Source: Methanoregulaceae archaeon
GTDB lineage: Archaea > Halobacteriota > Methanomicrobia > Methanomicrobiales > Methanospirillaceae
Direction of reading: 5' to 3'
Assembly: GCA_025453715.1 (NCBI GenBank)
Contig: JALOPT010000025.1
Location: forward strand, 1 to 12,909
Length of the DNA stretch: 12,909 nucleotides
A program made the translations under genes and the position numbers. The notes beneath the pieces are model-generated. The model ran no database searches. It was not told the DNA's origin and saw only the letters and a list, made by a program, of their open reading frames with translations. Within the stretch, counting starts at the first letter, position 1. The number at the start of each line of letters is the position of its first letter. Below, one piece after another: positions 6,511 to 12,909 of this stretch.

Positions 6511-7953
6511 TCATATACCTCCCTTCGTTTTTCGCAGCGATGGTGTTTCGCGAAGGAATGCAACATCACTCCGGTGCAGGTAGCGGAGGTCTTTCAGATC
6601 AAGCCTTAGCATCGCGATCCGGCTTACACCAAGCCCCCATGCGAGGACCGGGAAATTGATCCCGAGCGGGGCGGTGACCTCCTCGCGGAAGACACCGGCG
6701 CCACCCATCTCGATCCAGCCGATACCATCGACGTATACTTCGGCATCAAGGCTCGGCTCGGTGTAAGGGTAATACGACGGCTTGAACCGCACACCCGTAA
6801 AACCCATCCGGTGGTAAAACTCGCGGAGGATCCCGAGCAGGTTACCGAAGGTGACACCCTCATCCATCACGATACCTTCCAGCTGCTCGAACTCCGCGAG
6901 GTGAGTGGTATCAATAGTTTCGCGCCGGTAGACCCTGCCAATGCAGAAGGCTTTGACCGGGGGGACGGGGTTCTTTGCAAGGTGCTGGATCGAAACGCTC
7001 GTCGTATGGGTCCGCAATACGCACTGCTCGGCCTTCTCCTCCTTCCAGGTCCCGCCCCACCCGGTGGAGGAGGTCTCCCCGCCGGACTCGTGCATCGCCT
7101 TCACTTTCTCGTAACCTTCCGGCAGCGGGAGGGTCTCACGGAGGTAGAAGGTGTCCTGCATTTCGCGGGCAGGGTGGTCCTGCGGCTGGAAAAGGGCGTC
7201 GAAGTTCCAGAAGGCCTGCTGGACAATGCCCCCGTAGAGCTCCTCGAATCCCATTTCAAGGAGGATTTCACGCATCTCTGCGATGATCCGCTGGTATGGG
7301 TGGACCTTACCGGGATATGCTTTCTTCGGGAGCTTGATTACGTCGTATTTGCGGAGGTTGAGATCTTTCCATTCACCCGATATGATCTGCTCACGGGTAA
7401 GTGTCCCGGTCTCCCCGCGTAGGTCGAGGCCTTTCTGTGCGAATCTTAGCCCTTCGGGAGTGATAGCAATGATGTATCGGACGGTCTCGGCCTCCTGCAG
7501 GAGGCCACGCTTGACAATCTCCTTTGTCGCCGTGTCATTGGCAGAAGGGTTTTTTAATGCCTGTTCATACACTTCGGTGGATGCACCAGTCACTTTGACA
7601 ATGGCAGTACCTTCAACTTTCACCAGGCCTTTCTTTCTCAGCTGGCCAAACCCGATCCTGAACGCCTCATGCTTCTGAAGATCGGCAAGGGTTGTTCCCG
7701 GCTCGATGTCTTGTAAGAGTTGTGTCTCGGGGAGCCCTTTCTGTAAGTAGACCTTCCCTTCATCTGTATACGTGAATTCTTTTGCAACATTCCTCTCGAC
7801 CGTGGCAAGTCCATTGTCCTGTAAAAGATAGGCCCACTGCACTACTGCCTCCGGGGTTGCCACCAGCAGGCCGGCAAAATGCGAGGCATCCGCTTTTTTT
7901 TCTTTTTCGAGGGTTGCAAGCAACCTCTTCTCGTTCTGTGTCAGTTCTGCCAT
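6511..7953 (-). CDS. pheS: Phenylalanyl-tRNA synthetase alpha subunit
   Basis: Catalytic chain of PheRS, a class II aminoacyl-tRNA synthetase that activates phenylalanine and transfers it to tRNA-Phe in the cytosol. The first ~175 residues form winged-helix-like modules (MAELTQNEKRLLATLEKEKK at the start, another near 90-175) typical of archaeal and eukaryotic alpha chains. The catalytic core includes DALFQPQDHPAREMQDTF (252-269), motif 2 with FCIGRVYRRETIDTTH (336-351) and FEQLEG (355-360), the aminoacyl pocket PSYYPYTEPS (392-401), EMGGAGVFREE (415-425), and motif 3 WGLGVSRIAMLRL (439-451) with its arginine. Length 480 aa is normal. The ATG at 7953 is one base after the trpS TGA and is preceded by GGGTG. 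pheT follows after one base; the pheT ribosome-binding site lies inside the last codons of pheS. Confidence 0.98.
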   Translation of the reverse strand: MAELTQNEKRLLATLEKEKKADASHFAGLLVATPEAVVQWAYLLQDNGLATVERNVAKEFTYTDEGKVYLQKGLPETQLLQDIEPGTTLADLQKHEAFRIGFGQLRKKGLVKVEGTAIVKVTGASTEVYEQALKNPSANDTATKEIVKRGLLQEAETVRYIIAITPEGLRFAQKGLDLRGETGTLTREQIISGEWKDLNLRKYDVIKLPKKAYPGKVHPYQRIIAEMREILLEMGFEELYGGIVQQAFWNFDALFQPQDHPAREMQDTFYLRETLPLPEGYEKVKAMHESGGETSSTGWGGTWKEEKAEQCVLRTHTTSVSIQHLAKNPVPPVKAFCIGRVYRRETIDTTHLAEFEQLEGIVMDEGVTFGNLLGILREFYHRMGFTGVRFKPSYYPYTEPSLDAEVYVDGIGWIEMGGAGVFREEVTAPLGINFPVLAWGLGVSRIAMLRLDLKDLRYLHRSDVAFLRETPSLRKTKGGI

Positions 7954-7954
7954 G

Positions 7955-9208
7955 TCACACCCTGATCCCGTCTGAGCATGCGTCCATCTTCTCCCTGAAA
8001 TCTTTCAGGAACGTTACCACCCGTTCGGCGGTGTCCTTCTTGCACTGCCCGCAGGTCACCTCACCGGCCATGCATTTCCGCCGTATTTCCGCAAGCTCTG
8101 CATCGTCTGTTACCATGTGGAAAAGGTTGAGGAGGAAGAGCGAGCACTTGTCAGGTTCCCCGCCAAGGCGTTTCTGCTCTTCCAGGGTCATCCTTCCACC
8201 GGTGATCCCACTCATCACCTTCTTTCTCACCGTGGCCTCGGGTTCGTAAAAGGAGATGATGCTCTCCGGGATACTCGAGGACATCTTCCCGCCAGTCAGG
8301 CCCGGCATAAAAATGTGGTACGTGGACGAGGGAGTATAGAAGGCAAACCCGCCTTGTGCCCGTTCAATCTCCCGCACCCTGGCAGCAACGTCGGTGCATT
8401 GCGCCCCTTTGATATCGACATGCCCCTCGTACTTTTTTGCATGCGGGAACGCTTGCTTGACCGCTTCGAGCGCTGCCTCCGGTGCATTCTTGGATCGGAC
8501 GCTGATGTACCCGTCCCGATCCTCGATTGTGAACATCCGCATCTTGTGGGCGATCCCGCGGGTAAGCCGGATATGGGGGTCCTGGTCAACACCAACCGGC
8601 ACCAGAGTCGGGGCCGGCCCGCGGTCAATCTGCGGGTAAAGAATGTCAGCGACCTGTGTGATCACACTATCTGCGTGGGCGAGGTCGGTATCGGCGCCAA
8701 AGCCATAAATTGCCGTGAGTTCCGAAAAGTTCACCTTTGTCGCCGCTTCAAAGGCAAGGTCCTTGAGCCGGTCATTTTTGCTCTGGAAATAGGTCTGGCC
8801 TTCAAACCCGAGTGCATAGAGGCAGGAGAGGTACTCCTTCCCAAACTCATCGCACTTATCCCACGAGAGGCCCCGGACAGCGTGGGCTTCCCGGTCTGCA
8901 ATAGTAACATACCCGTTACCACCCTGCTGAACATGCCATACGACCTCTTTCATCACCATCAGGTGGCCGAGATGCGGGTGGCCGGATGGCATAAACCCTG
9001 TCAGGATATGGAACTGGCGCCGGTTGCATATGGCATCGGCGATCACCTGGTAATCCCGGTGCCCGAGGACGATCCCACGGCGGATGAAGTACGGGACCTC
9101 CGGCAGCGTACCTATTGCGTCCCCGATCGGTGAAATGCCAAATTCAGAGAATGTTTTCTCGATTTCAAGCGACGGCTGACTCGACCATGGGTTGATCTCC
9201 GGTAACAT
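7955..9208 (-). CDS. trpS: Tryptophanyl-tRNA synthetase, archaeal/eukaryotic type
   Basis: Class I synthetase that charges tRNA-Trp. The HIGH-type signature is PSGHPHLGH (74-82), the second signature is KMSSS (308-312), and GVDQDPHIRLTR (206-217) is the segment conserved in class Ic enzymes. The N-terminal extension MLPEINPWSS and the length of 417 aa fit the archaeal/eukaryotic group rather than the ~330-aa bacterial one. Near the C-terminus C379, C386 and C389 (CxxxxxxCxxC), with C355 upstream, form a cysteine cluster of the kind seen in archaeal TrpRS; metal binding is possible but not shown. The ATG has GAGG 8-9 nt upstream. The gene follows endA by 75 bp and precedes pheS by one base, so it probably heads or belongs to an operon of tRNA genes. 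Confidence 0.97.
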   Translation of the reverse strand: MLPEINPWSSQPSLEIEKTFSEFGISPIGDAIGTLPEVPYFIRRGIVLGHRDYQVIADAICNRRQFHILTGFMPSGHPHLGHLMVMKEVVWHVQQGGNGYVTIADREAHAVRGLSWDKCDEFGKEYLSCLYALGFEGQTYFQSKNDRLKDLAFEAATKVNFSELTAIYGFGADTDLAHADSVITQVADILYPQIDRGPAPTLVPVGVDQDPHIRLTRGIAHKMRMFTIEDRDGYISVRSKNAPEAALEAVKQAFPHAKKYEGHVDIKGAQCTDVAARVREIERAQGGFAFYTPSSTYHIFMPGLTGGKMSSSIPESIISFYEPEATVRKKVMSGITGGRMTLEEQKRLGGEPDKCSLFLLNLFHMVTDDAELAEIRRKCMAGEVTCGQCKKDTAERVVTFLKDFREKMDACSDGIRV

Positions 9209-9230
9209 AAGGCGGGCCTCGTTTCCTGTG

Positions 9231-9248
9231 AATTTTATGATACGTATC
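9231..9248 (-). promoter_or_regulatory. Candidate trpS promoter with abutting palindrome
   Basis: On the minus strand the perfect 10-bp palindrome GATACGTATC (9239-9248) is followed at once by ATAAAATT (9231-9238), a TATA-like box centred about 26 nt before the trpS ATG. Transcription would start at or next to the start codon. The palindrome covers the BRE position and could be an operator. This would give trpS-pheS-pheT its own promoter in addition to read-through from endA. Confidence 0.4.
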
Positions 9249-9283
9249 GGATCTTATGATGAATATGGGATCATTTTCATATT

Positions 9284-10438
9284 TCAGAGTTTTATCCTGG
9301 CAAATTCGATATAATGAATGCCTGTAGTATGTACACAGCCAAACAACATCTTCTTTTTCACACTGTGAGAGAGGCGGACCGACCGGGAAATCGTGCTCAT
9401 CGGCATCGCCCCCTCGGTGGCGACAGCATGGACAAGCATCTCCGAATGGACCTTTGTCCCGGTATACACCCGGAAATGGTGACCAAACTTGTACCCTGTC
9501 TTCGGTGTATAGCCATGCTCACGCATATCGCTATAGACCAGTACCTTTTCTCCCATCTCAAGGTCTGCAATATATGCAAGAGCAAGGTATTCATCCCGGG
9601 TGACCGGCTTTCCCTCGCAGGAAAGTGAGAGGCACCCGGTCTGCATCAGGTAAAGGGTCTCAAGCGATGACAGTACCAGCCTTGTACGGTCAAGGCGCAT
9701 ACCGAACAAGCCAGGCAGGGACCCCGGGGAACTTGAGGGGGATAATCCAGGGGATATACAAGGTCTTTCCGCCGTTGTTACCTCAGGTGTGCCTTCCTGT
9801 GGTACTGCCAGGGGAGCTCCGGGTTTTTTGTTCTGTGGTTTTGTTTCCGGGGCTGTGGCGGACTTTATTTCATCAGGGACGGAAAGGACAGCAGACCTTC
9901 CAAACAACGTACCGTTCAACGGGCCCGGGGTCACGGAAGGCCCGATGTCCGGGAGGGACTGGACTTTTATCTCATAATACGTGAGTTCATTTTCGTCATC
10001 AACCACCGCGAGGACATGCTGTTTTCTCATGTGGGCCGATGCTGAAAATTCCCGGACTAGTACCCCGAAGTCGATCATGTCGCGTTCTGAAAGGACACGG
10101 ACCATGTACTTTGACTGCCCGGTACCAGGTCGTTCTCCCCGCCGGAACACCCTGAAATCATGTGGGCCGGTTTGAACTGCATATCCCCTCTCCCGCAGGT
10201 CGCGGTATACCAGGTAACTACGGAGAAAGTTTGGTTCGGTTGTAAAGGCAGACAATAACCGGTCAAAATCATAACCTGTGATTTCAATGCGGTTCCTGTG
10301 GATAAGGTAGAGCGCCTCAACAGGGGCCAGGCGGAGCACTGAGCCATCCTTATCAGGTCTCCCGTAGCCGCTCTGCTCGTAGAGAGTCCTTGCTTCTTTA
10401 CCGAGCCTGACTTCCTTACCGTCGAACTGCGCTTTCAC
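9284..10438 (-). CDS. endA: tRNA-splicing endonuclease, two-repeat archaeal type, with an insertion
   Basis: Cuts tRNA (and pre-rRNA) at bulge-helix-bulge sites. Two endonuclease repeats are fused. The N-repeat (about 1-160) contains SGYG, EALYLIHRNRI, YRDLRERGY and DFRVFRRGE; F98 and Q108 replace the catalytic Tyr and His, so it is structural. The C-repeat (about 172-384) contains LETLYLMQTG (259-268), YSDMREHGYTPKTGYKFG (302-319), Y325 in FRVY, H331 in VHSEMLV and the lysine cluster 361-363 in RLSHSVKKKM, forming the active site. Between the first hairpin of the C-repeat (GTLFGRSAVLSV, 176-187) and its YG-like segment (PGLFG, 242-246) lies about 50 residues rich in Pro, Ser, Thr and Gly, which explains most of the excess over a ~300-aa relative. 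Translation starts at GTG without a ribosome-binding site, 24 nt after a TATA box. Confidence 0.93.
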   Translation of the reverse strand: MKAQFDGKEVRLGKEARTLYEQSGYGRPDKDGSVLRLAPVEALYLIHRNRIEITGYDFDRLLSAFTTEPNFLRSYLVYRDLRERGYAVQTGPHDFRVFRRGERPGTGQSKYMVRVLSERDMIDFGVLVREFSASAHMRKQHVLAVVDDENELTYYEIKVQSLPDIGPSVTPGPLNGTLFGRSAVLSVPDEIKSATAPETKPQNKKPGAPLAVPQEGTPEVTTAERPCISPGLSPSSSPGSLPGLFGMRLDRTRLVLSSLETLYLMQTGCLSLSCEGKPVTRDEYLALAYIADLEMGEKVLVYSDMREHGYTPKTGYKFGHHFRVYTGTKVHSEMLVHAVATEGAMPMSTISRSVRLSHSVKKKMLFGCVHTTGIHYIEFARIKL

Positions 10439-10463
10439 GTTCTATATGAATACGTCGTTTTCC

Positions 10464-10470
10464 TTTATAA
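10464..10470 (-). promoter_or_regulatory. TATA box for endA, leaderless arrangement
   Basis: TTATAAA on the minus strand is centred about 29 nt before the GTG start of endA. No Shine-Dalgarno sequence lies between them. The spacing predicts transcription starting within a few bases of the start codon, which is common in archaea for leaderless messages. Confidence 0.55.
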
Positions 10471-10537
10471 GTGACAACACCGCCGGGCATCGTTTCCCGC
10501 TGCCCCGGATGCGTGTGGCTATTCCTCCATGGATGAT

Positions 10538-10645
10538 TGCCGGTTCAGTGGTTCATACCAGCCTTCCGGGCAGGATATGAAAAAATTATCGCTGGTAAAA
10601 TCATTTCGTTCAAATTCCCTGTATTCACCGTTCAATTATCAAAAA
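10538..10645 (-). terminator. Possible terminator region after the FkbM methyltransferase gene
   Basis: After the minus-strand stop come T-runs (five T at 10641-10645, six T around 10580) in AT-rich sequence, then an imperfect inverted repeat TGCCGG/CCGGGCA (10538-10543, 10566-10572) with one bulged base. T-runs alone can end archaeal transcripts, so the region is a plausible terminator. The rest of 10439-10655 carries the endA promoter and no gene that I can see. Confidence 0.3.
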
Positions 10646-10655
10646 GGGGATGTAT

Positions 10656-11294
10656 CTACCTGGTGCTTTCCGGGTCCCGGGTCGCATGAAGGTAACCCAG
10701 AAGCCCGAGCGGGGCCTGGCTTGGCATATAGTCCACCTGGAAATGATAATTACGGCTGATATAATCAAGGAAAAGGGGGTTCGGAGGTCCGCTCACCGGG
10801 GGCAGATGGAGCTCCATTTCTATCCGGCGGACCGGACCGAGGTCGTGAGGGTCTATTAGCCACTCTGCCCCTTCGCAATCACATTTAAGAAAATCACAAC
10901 CTCCCGCCATTCCGATGATCGTTTTCAATGAAACGGTTGTCATATTCCGGCTTGCACCATCCCAGCTGATGACCTCTGTATACCCACTCCCCAATGCGCA
11001 ATCCAGTATGGTTACGGAGGCCCCGTTCAGACGGATATTTTTTTGAAGGATTTCGTACGTAAGCGGCTCAACGGCGTAGACCGAATCAGAATAACAGGCT
11101 GCCCGGATACAGAAGGCCCCGACATTTGCACCGATATCAATAACGATATCGTCTTTTTTTATGTCGGAAAAATGGTATTCAGGGACATCGTAAATCTGGC
11201 GGAACCCGGCAGGCACATTCAAAAACCTGATATTGTCCCGGGTGGTGGTAGTTGACGGTGCAGGTCCTGTATTAAAAAACTCATTCACAACCAT
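10656..11294 (-). CDS. FkbM-family SAM-dependent methyltransferase
   Basis: A probable O-methyltransferase of the FkbM type, a family often tied to modification of sugars, polysaccharides or natural products; the substrate here is unknown. With the ATG at 11294 the protein has 212 residues. The SAM-binding motif I is IVIDIGANVGAF (50-61), the acidic end of strand 2 is VYAVEP (72-77), and the FkbM signature LKCDCEGAEW (136-145) is intact, followed by RRIEMELH (156-163). There is no signal peptide, and the protein is somewhat short for the family, mostly at the C-terminus. The frame is open to a TTG at 11303, but neither start has a good ribosome-binding site; ATG is preferred. It sits between the pirin gene and endA on the same strand, with gaps of 76 and 217 bp, so it may be transcribed alone. 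Confidence 0.88.
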   Translation of the reverse strand: MVVNEFFNTGPAPSTTTTRDNIRFLNVPAGFRQIYDVPEYHFSDIKKDDIVIDIGANVGAFCIRAACYSDSVYAVEPLTYEILQKNIRLNGASVTILDCALGSGYTEVISWDGASRNMTTVSLKTIIGMAGGCDFLKCDCEGAEWLIDPHDLGPVRRIEMELHLPPVSGPPNPLFLDYISRNYHFQVDYMPSQAPLGLLGYLHATRDPESTR

Positions 11295-11370
11295 GATCTT
11301 CAAAGTGATTTACCGGGTTGGAGCCACGTTATTACATACGGCAGTGTTACCCGGAACTGGTCTCACAAGC

Positions 11371-12309
11371 CTAGCCTCCTTCCGGTCTTATTGCTTGTTT
11401 TTCCTTGATAAAAGTCCCGGTGCGGTATTCAAAAATCGCCTGGCGTAGTTCATCCTGCGTATTCATCACGATCGGGCCACCCCACGCAACCGGCTCCCCT
11501 ATGGGTCTCCCTGTAATGAGAAGGAACCGGAATGTCCCGTGGAGGGAAGCGGCATTCACAACGTCACCATCACCAAATAATAATACATCACGGTTTTCAA
11601 CGGGAGACCCGGAAAGACTGCCCAATGTCCCCGTCCCCCCAATCACGTAGGCCGCAGCCATATCTCCTCTTGCTACAGGAATGGCAATTTCGGCCCCTTC
11701 TTCCATGCTGACATCAGCATAGGAAGGTGCGGTAATGATATCCTCCACCGGGCCTCTTACACCGCCAAATTCTCCGCTGATAACCCTGACTGATACACCC
11801 GGTGCTGGTGCTGTAGTGGGGACCTTTCCGGCTTTGATTTCCTGGTACCGGGGCCTCATCATTTTATGGGACTTCGGCAGGTTGACCCAGAGCTGGAACC
11901 CCCCCATCAGGCCATTCACAGGTTTAGGCATTTCCTGGTGGATAATCCCTGAGCCGGCAGTCATCCACTGGATATCCCCGGCGCCGATAACCCCTGAATT
12001 ACCCATACTATCCCCGTGTTCAACTTTGCCGTCGAGCATGTAGGTGACGGTCTCGATACCCCGGTGCGGGTGCCATGGGAATCCGGGAAGGTACGCTGCC
12101 GGGTCATTACCGGCACGAAAATCATCAAGCATCAGGAACGGGTCAAACAACGGCACCTGCCCGTACCCGAATGCACGGTGAAGGCGGACTCCTGCACCTT
12201 CAATTGTCTCATGCGCACTGAATACCTCCCTGGTACCCCGCACCTGTTCCATACAGGACAAGGGGATTATAATCGTATGAATTTTTGTATTGAAACCCGG
12301 GTTTTCCAT
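11371..12309 (-). CDS. Pirin family protein (bicupin)
   Basis: A cytosolic two-cupin protein; characterised relatives bind iron and some act as quercetin 2,3-dioxygenases or as redox-sensitive regulators. The N-terminal cupin has FGYGQVPLFDPFLMLDDF (47-64), then WHPHRGIETVTYML (79-92) with metal ligands H80 and H82, and SGIIHQEMP (120-128) with H124 and E126, so all four usual ligands are present. The C-terminal cupin ends with RPIGEPVAWGGPIVMNTQDE (268-287) and a short helix AIFEYRTGTF, the usual pirin ending. At 312 aa it is slightly long because of about 19 extra N-terminal residues. The start at 12309 is chosen because AGAGGT lies three nt upstream; an ATG at 12252 nearer the family start has no such site. 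In this position it may serve in stress response, but nothing in the sequence proves this. Confidence 0.94.
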   Translation of the reverse strand: MENPGFNTKIHTIIIPLSCMEQVRGTREVFSAHETIEGAGVRLHRAFGYGQVPLFDPFLMLDDFRAGNDPAAYLPGFPWHPHRGIETVTYMLDGKVEHGDSMGNSGVIGAGDIQWMTAGSGIIHQEMPKPVNGLMGGFQLWVNLPKSHKMMRPRYQEIKAGKVPTTAPAPGVSVRVISGEFGGVRGPVEDIITAPSYADVSMEEGAEIAIPVARGDMAAAYVIGGTGTLGSLSGSPVENRDVLLFGDGDVVNAASLHGTFRFLLITGRPIGEPVAWGGPIVMNTQDELRQAIFEYRTGTFIKEKQAIRPEGG

Positions 12310-12347
12310 TAGACCTCTTACTTTCCTGTTTTTTCAGTTAGCGGTCG

Positions 12348-12355
12348 TAATAATA
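12348..12355 (-). promoter_or_regulatory. Possible TATA box for the pirin gene
   Basis: TATTATTA on the minus strand is centred about 42 nt before the pirin ATG, which would give a leader of roughly 15 nt that includes the AGAGGT ribosome-binding site. Just upstream on the minus strand, CCCT and AGGG (about 12356-12369) form a small hairpin right after the methyltransferase stop, which could contribute to termination of that gene. Confidence 0.3.
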
Positions 12356-12370
12356 CCCTGCCGGGAGGGG

Positions 12371-12909
12371 TCATTCCCCTTTTCCGTAATGCATAGTAAA
12401 AAGTGCTATGTATTCATCGGCATATGCAGTCGAATCGCACCGGAGGGTAAACTCCGGGCCAAGCTCTGATTTAAACTGGTCATTCCACTGGTTTCTTAGC
12501 ATGTGATAATCAGAGCGTATCCCGCGTGGCTGCGTCATGAGAGAGACCAGTTCTGTCATCAGGAACGAGTCAACACAATCGGTGACAACATCTACAGGTG
12601 CATCATGGGCATAGACAAAGTCGATAATTCTCCCGTAGGACTGGTAAACTGACAAGGCAAGTTCCGGTGAATACAGTTCTGGCAAATCGTTATTTGCATC
12701 GAGTTCAAAAAGCAGGAAGTGGTTAACCCATGGCTTTATCCGGGCAAGGCAGGTTTTTTTATCTTCGGCCGGCATGTGGTGATACGCCAGCGAGCTCATC
12801 GCAATGTCATAACGGTGATGTAATCTTCCTGAAAAGTCCAGTATCCTGGAATGTTCAGTACTGATCCGGACACCTGGAAACGCATCTGACACCGTTTTTT
12901 TTGCGAGAG
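12371..12909 (-). CDS. SAM-dependent methyltransferase, 5' end beyond the window
   Basis: C-terminal part of a class I methyltransferase; the reading frame stays open through the window edge (residues LAKKTVSDAFPG and onward), so the first part with SAM motif I is missing. The visible piece begins where a SAM-binding domain has strand and helix 2, continues with a hydrophobic strand YDIAMSSLAYHHMP that matches motif IV with its typical HH, then DKKTCLARIKPWVNHFLLFELDA, a strand-5 pattern ending in an acidic residue. The last ~90 residues, with several Tyr and Met, form a C-terminal region of unknown relation. A GTG at 12892 could be read as a start, but it would remove the motif region, so I treat the gene as partial. 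The substrate is unknown. A pirin gene follows 61 bp downstream. Confidence 0.82.
   Translation of the reverse strand, partial: LAKKTVSDAFPGVRISTEHSRILDFSGRLHHRYDIAMSSLAYHHMPAEDKKTCLARIKPWVNHFLLFELDANNDLPELYSPELALSVYQSYGRIIDFVYAHDAPVDVVTDCVDSFLMTELVSLMTQPRGIRSDYHMLRNQWNDQFKSELGPEFTLRCDSTAYADEYIALFTMHYGKGE

Noticed and set aside
6811..7422. Plus-strand open frame (203 codons) opposite pheS
   Set aside because: Antisense shadow of the PheS catalytic core; the reverse strand carries unmistakable class II motifs.
8117..9133. Long plus-strand open frame (338 codons) opposite trpS
   Set aside because: It is antisense to a clear TrpRS with intact signatures; its translation shows no domain pattern and it has no promoter or ribosome-binding site. 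Open antisense frames are expected in GC-biased coding sequence.
11313..11354. Inverted repeat CCGGGT/ACCCGG between the pirin and FkbM genes
   Set aside because: Only six paired bases around a 30-nt loop with no extension and no clear T-run following; too weak to call a terminator.
12883..12892. GTG start for the last gene at 12892
   Set aside because: The frame continues to the window edge with methyltransferase-like sequence and a start here would lack the SAM-binding N-terminus, so the gene is treated as partial.

Overview
The window looks like a chromosomal segment of a methanogenic euryarchaeon, most likely of the order Methanomicrobiales. I base this on the archaeal-type PheT, TrpRS and two-repeat tRNA-splicing endonuclease, a methanogen-type S-adenosyl/S-inosyl-homocysteine hydrolase, archaeal TATA-like boxes sometimes placed for leaderless transcripts, and GGTGA/GGAGGT ribosome-binding sites. 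I do not assign a genus. I see no mobile element, CRISPR array, rRNA or tRNA gene.

Layout. The left part (1-4912) is a run of single genes on alternating strands: a small conserved archaeal protein (13-339, -), an unrecognised 187-residue protein (551-1114, +), an unrecognised tryptophan-rich protein (1109-1603, -), an OGG1-family 8-oxoguanine DNA glycosylase (1757-2596, +), a SAH/SIH hydrolase (2649-3875, -) and hisF (4106-4912, +). The right part (4869-12909) is entirely minus strand. In transcription order it holds a methyltransferase cut by the window edge, a pirin-family cupin, an FkbM-type methyltransferase, and then the tRNA-metabolism cluster endA - trpS - pheS - pheT. The junctions trpS/pheS and pheS/pheT are each TGA-N-ATG, with one base between stop and start, so these genes are probably translationally coupled.

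How the genes relate. endA, trpS, pheS and pheT all serve tRNA maturation and charging. The hydrolase recycles the by-product of SAM-dependent methylation, and two methyltransferases lie elsewhere in the window, but nothing links them directly. ogg repairs oxidised guanine and hisF serves histidine and purine metabolism. The most distinctive non-coding signal is a perfect 12-bp element (CTTTCACCCCGC) that sits in the same orientation and at nearly the same place ahead of both divergent genes at 339(-) and 551(+), each time 10-11 nt before a CTTT(T)AT box. This suggests that two genes of unknown function are co-regulated.

Intergenic stretches are all under 300 bases: 340-550, 1604-1756, 3876-4105 and 10439-10655 are the longest, and what I can see in them is listed. 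I found no clear new multi-gene system. The best leads are the shared promoter element, the unknown proteins, the substituted opposite-base residues of the glycosylase, and an insertion inside the second repeat of EndA.
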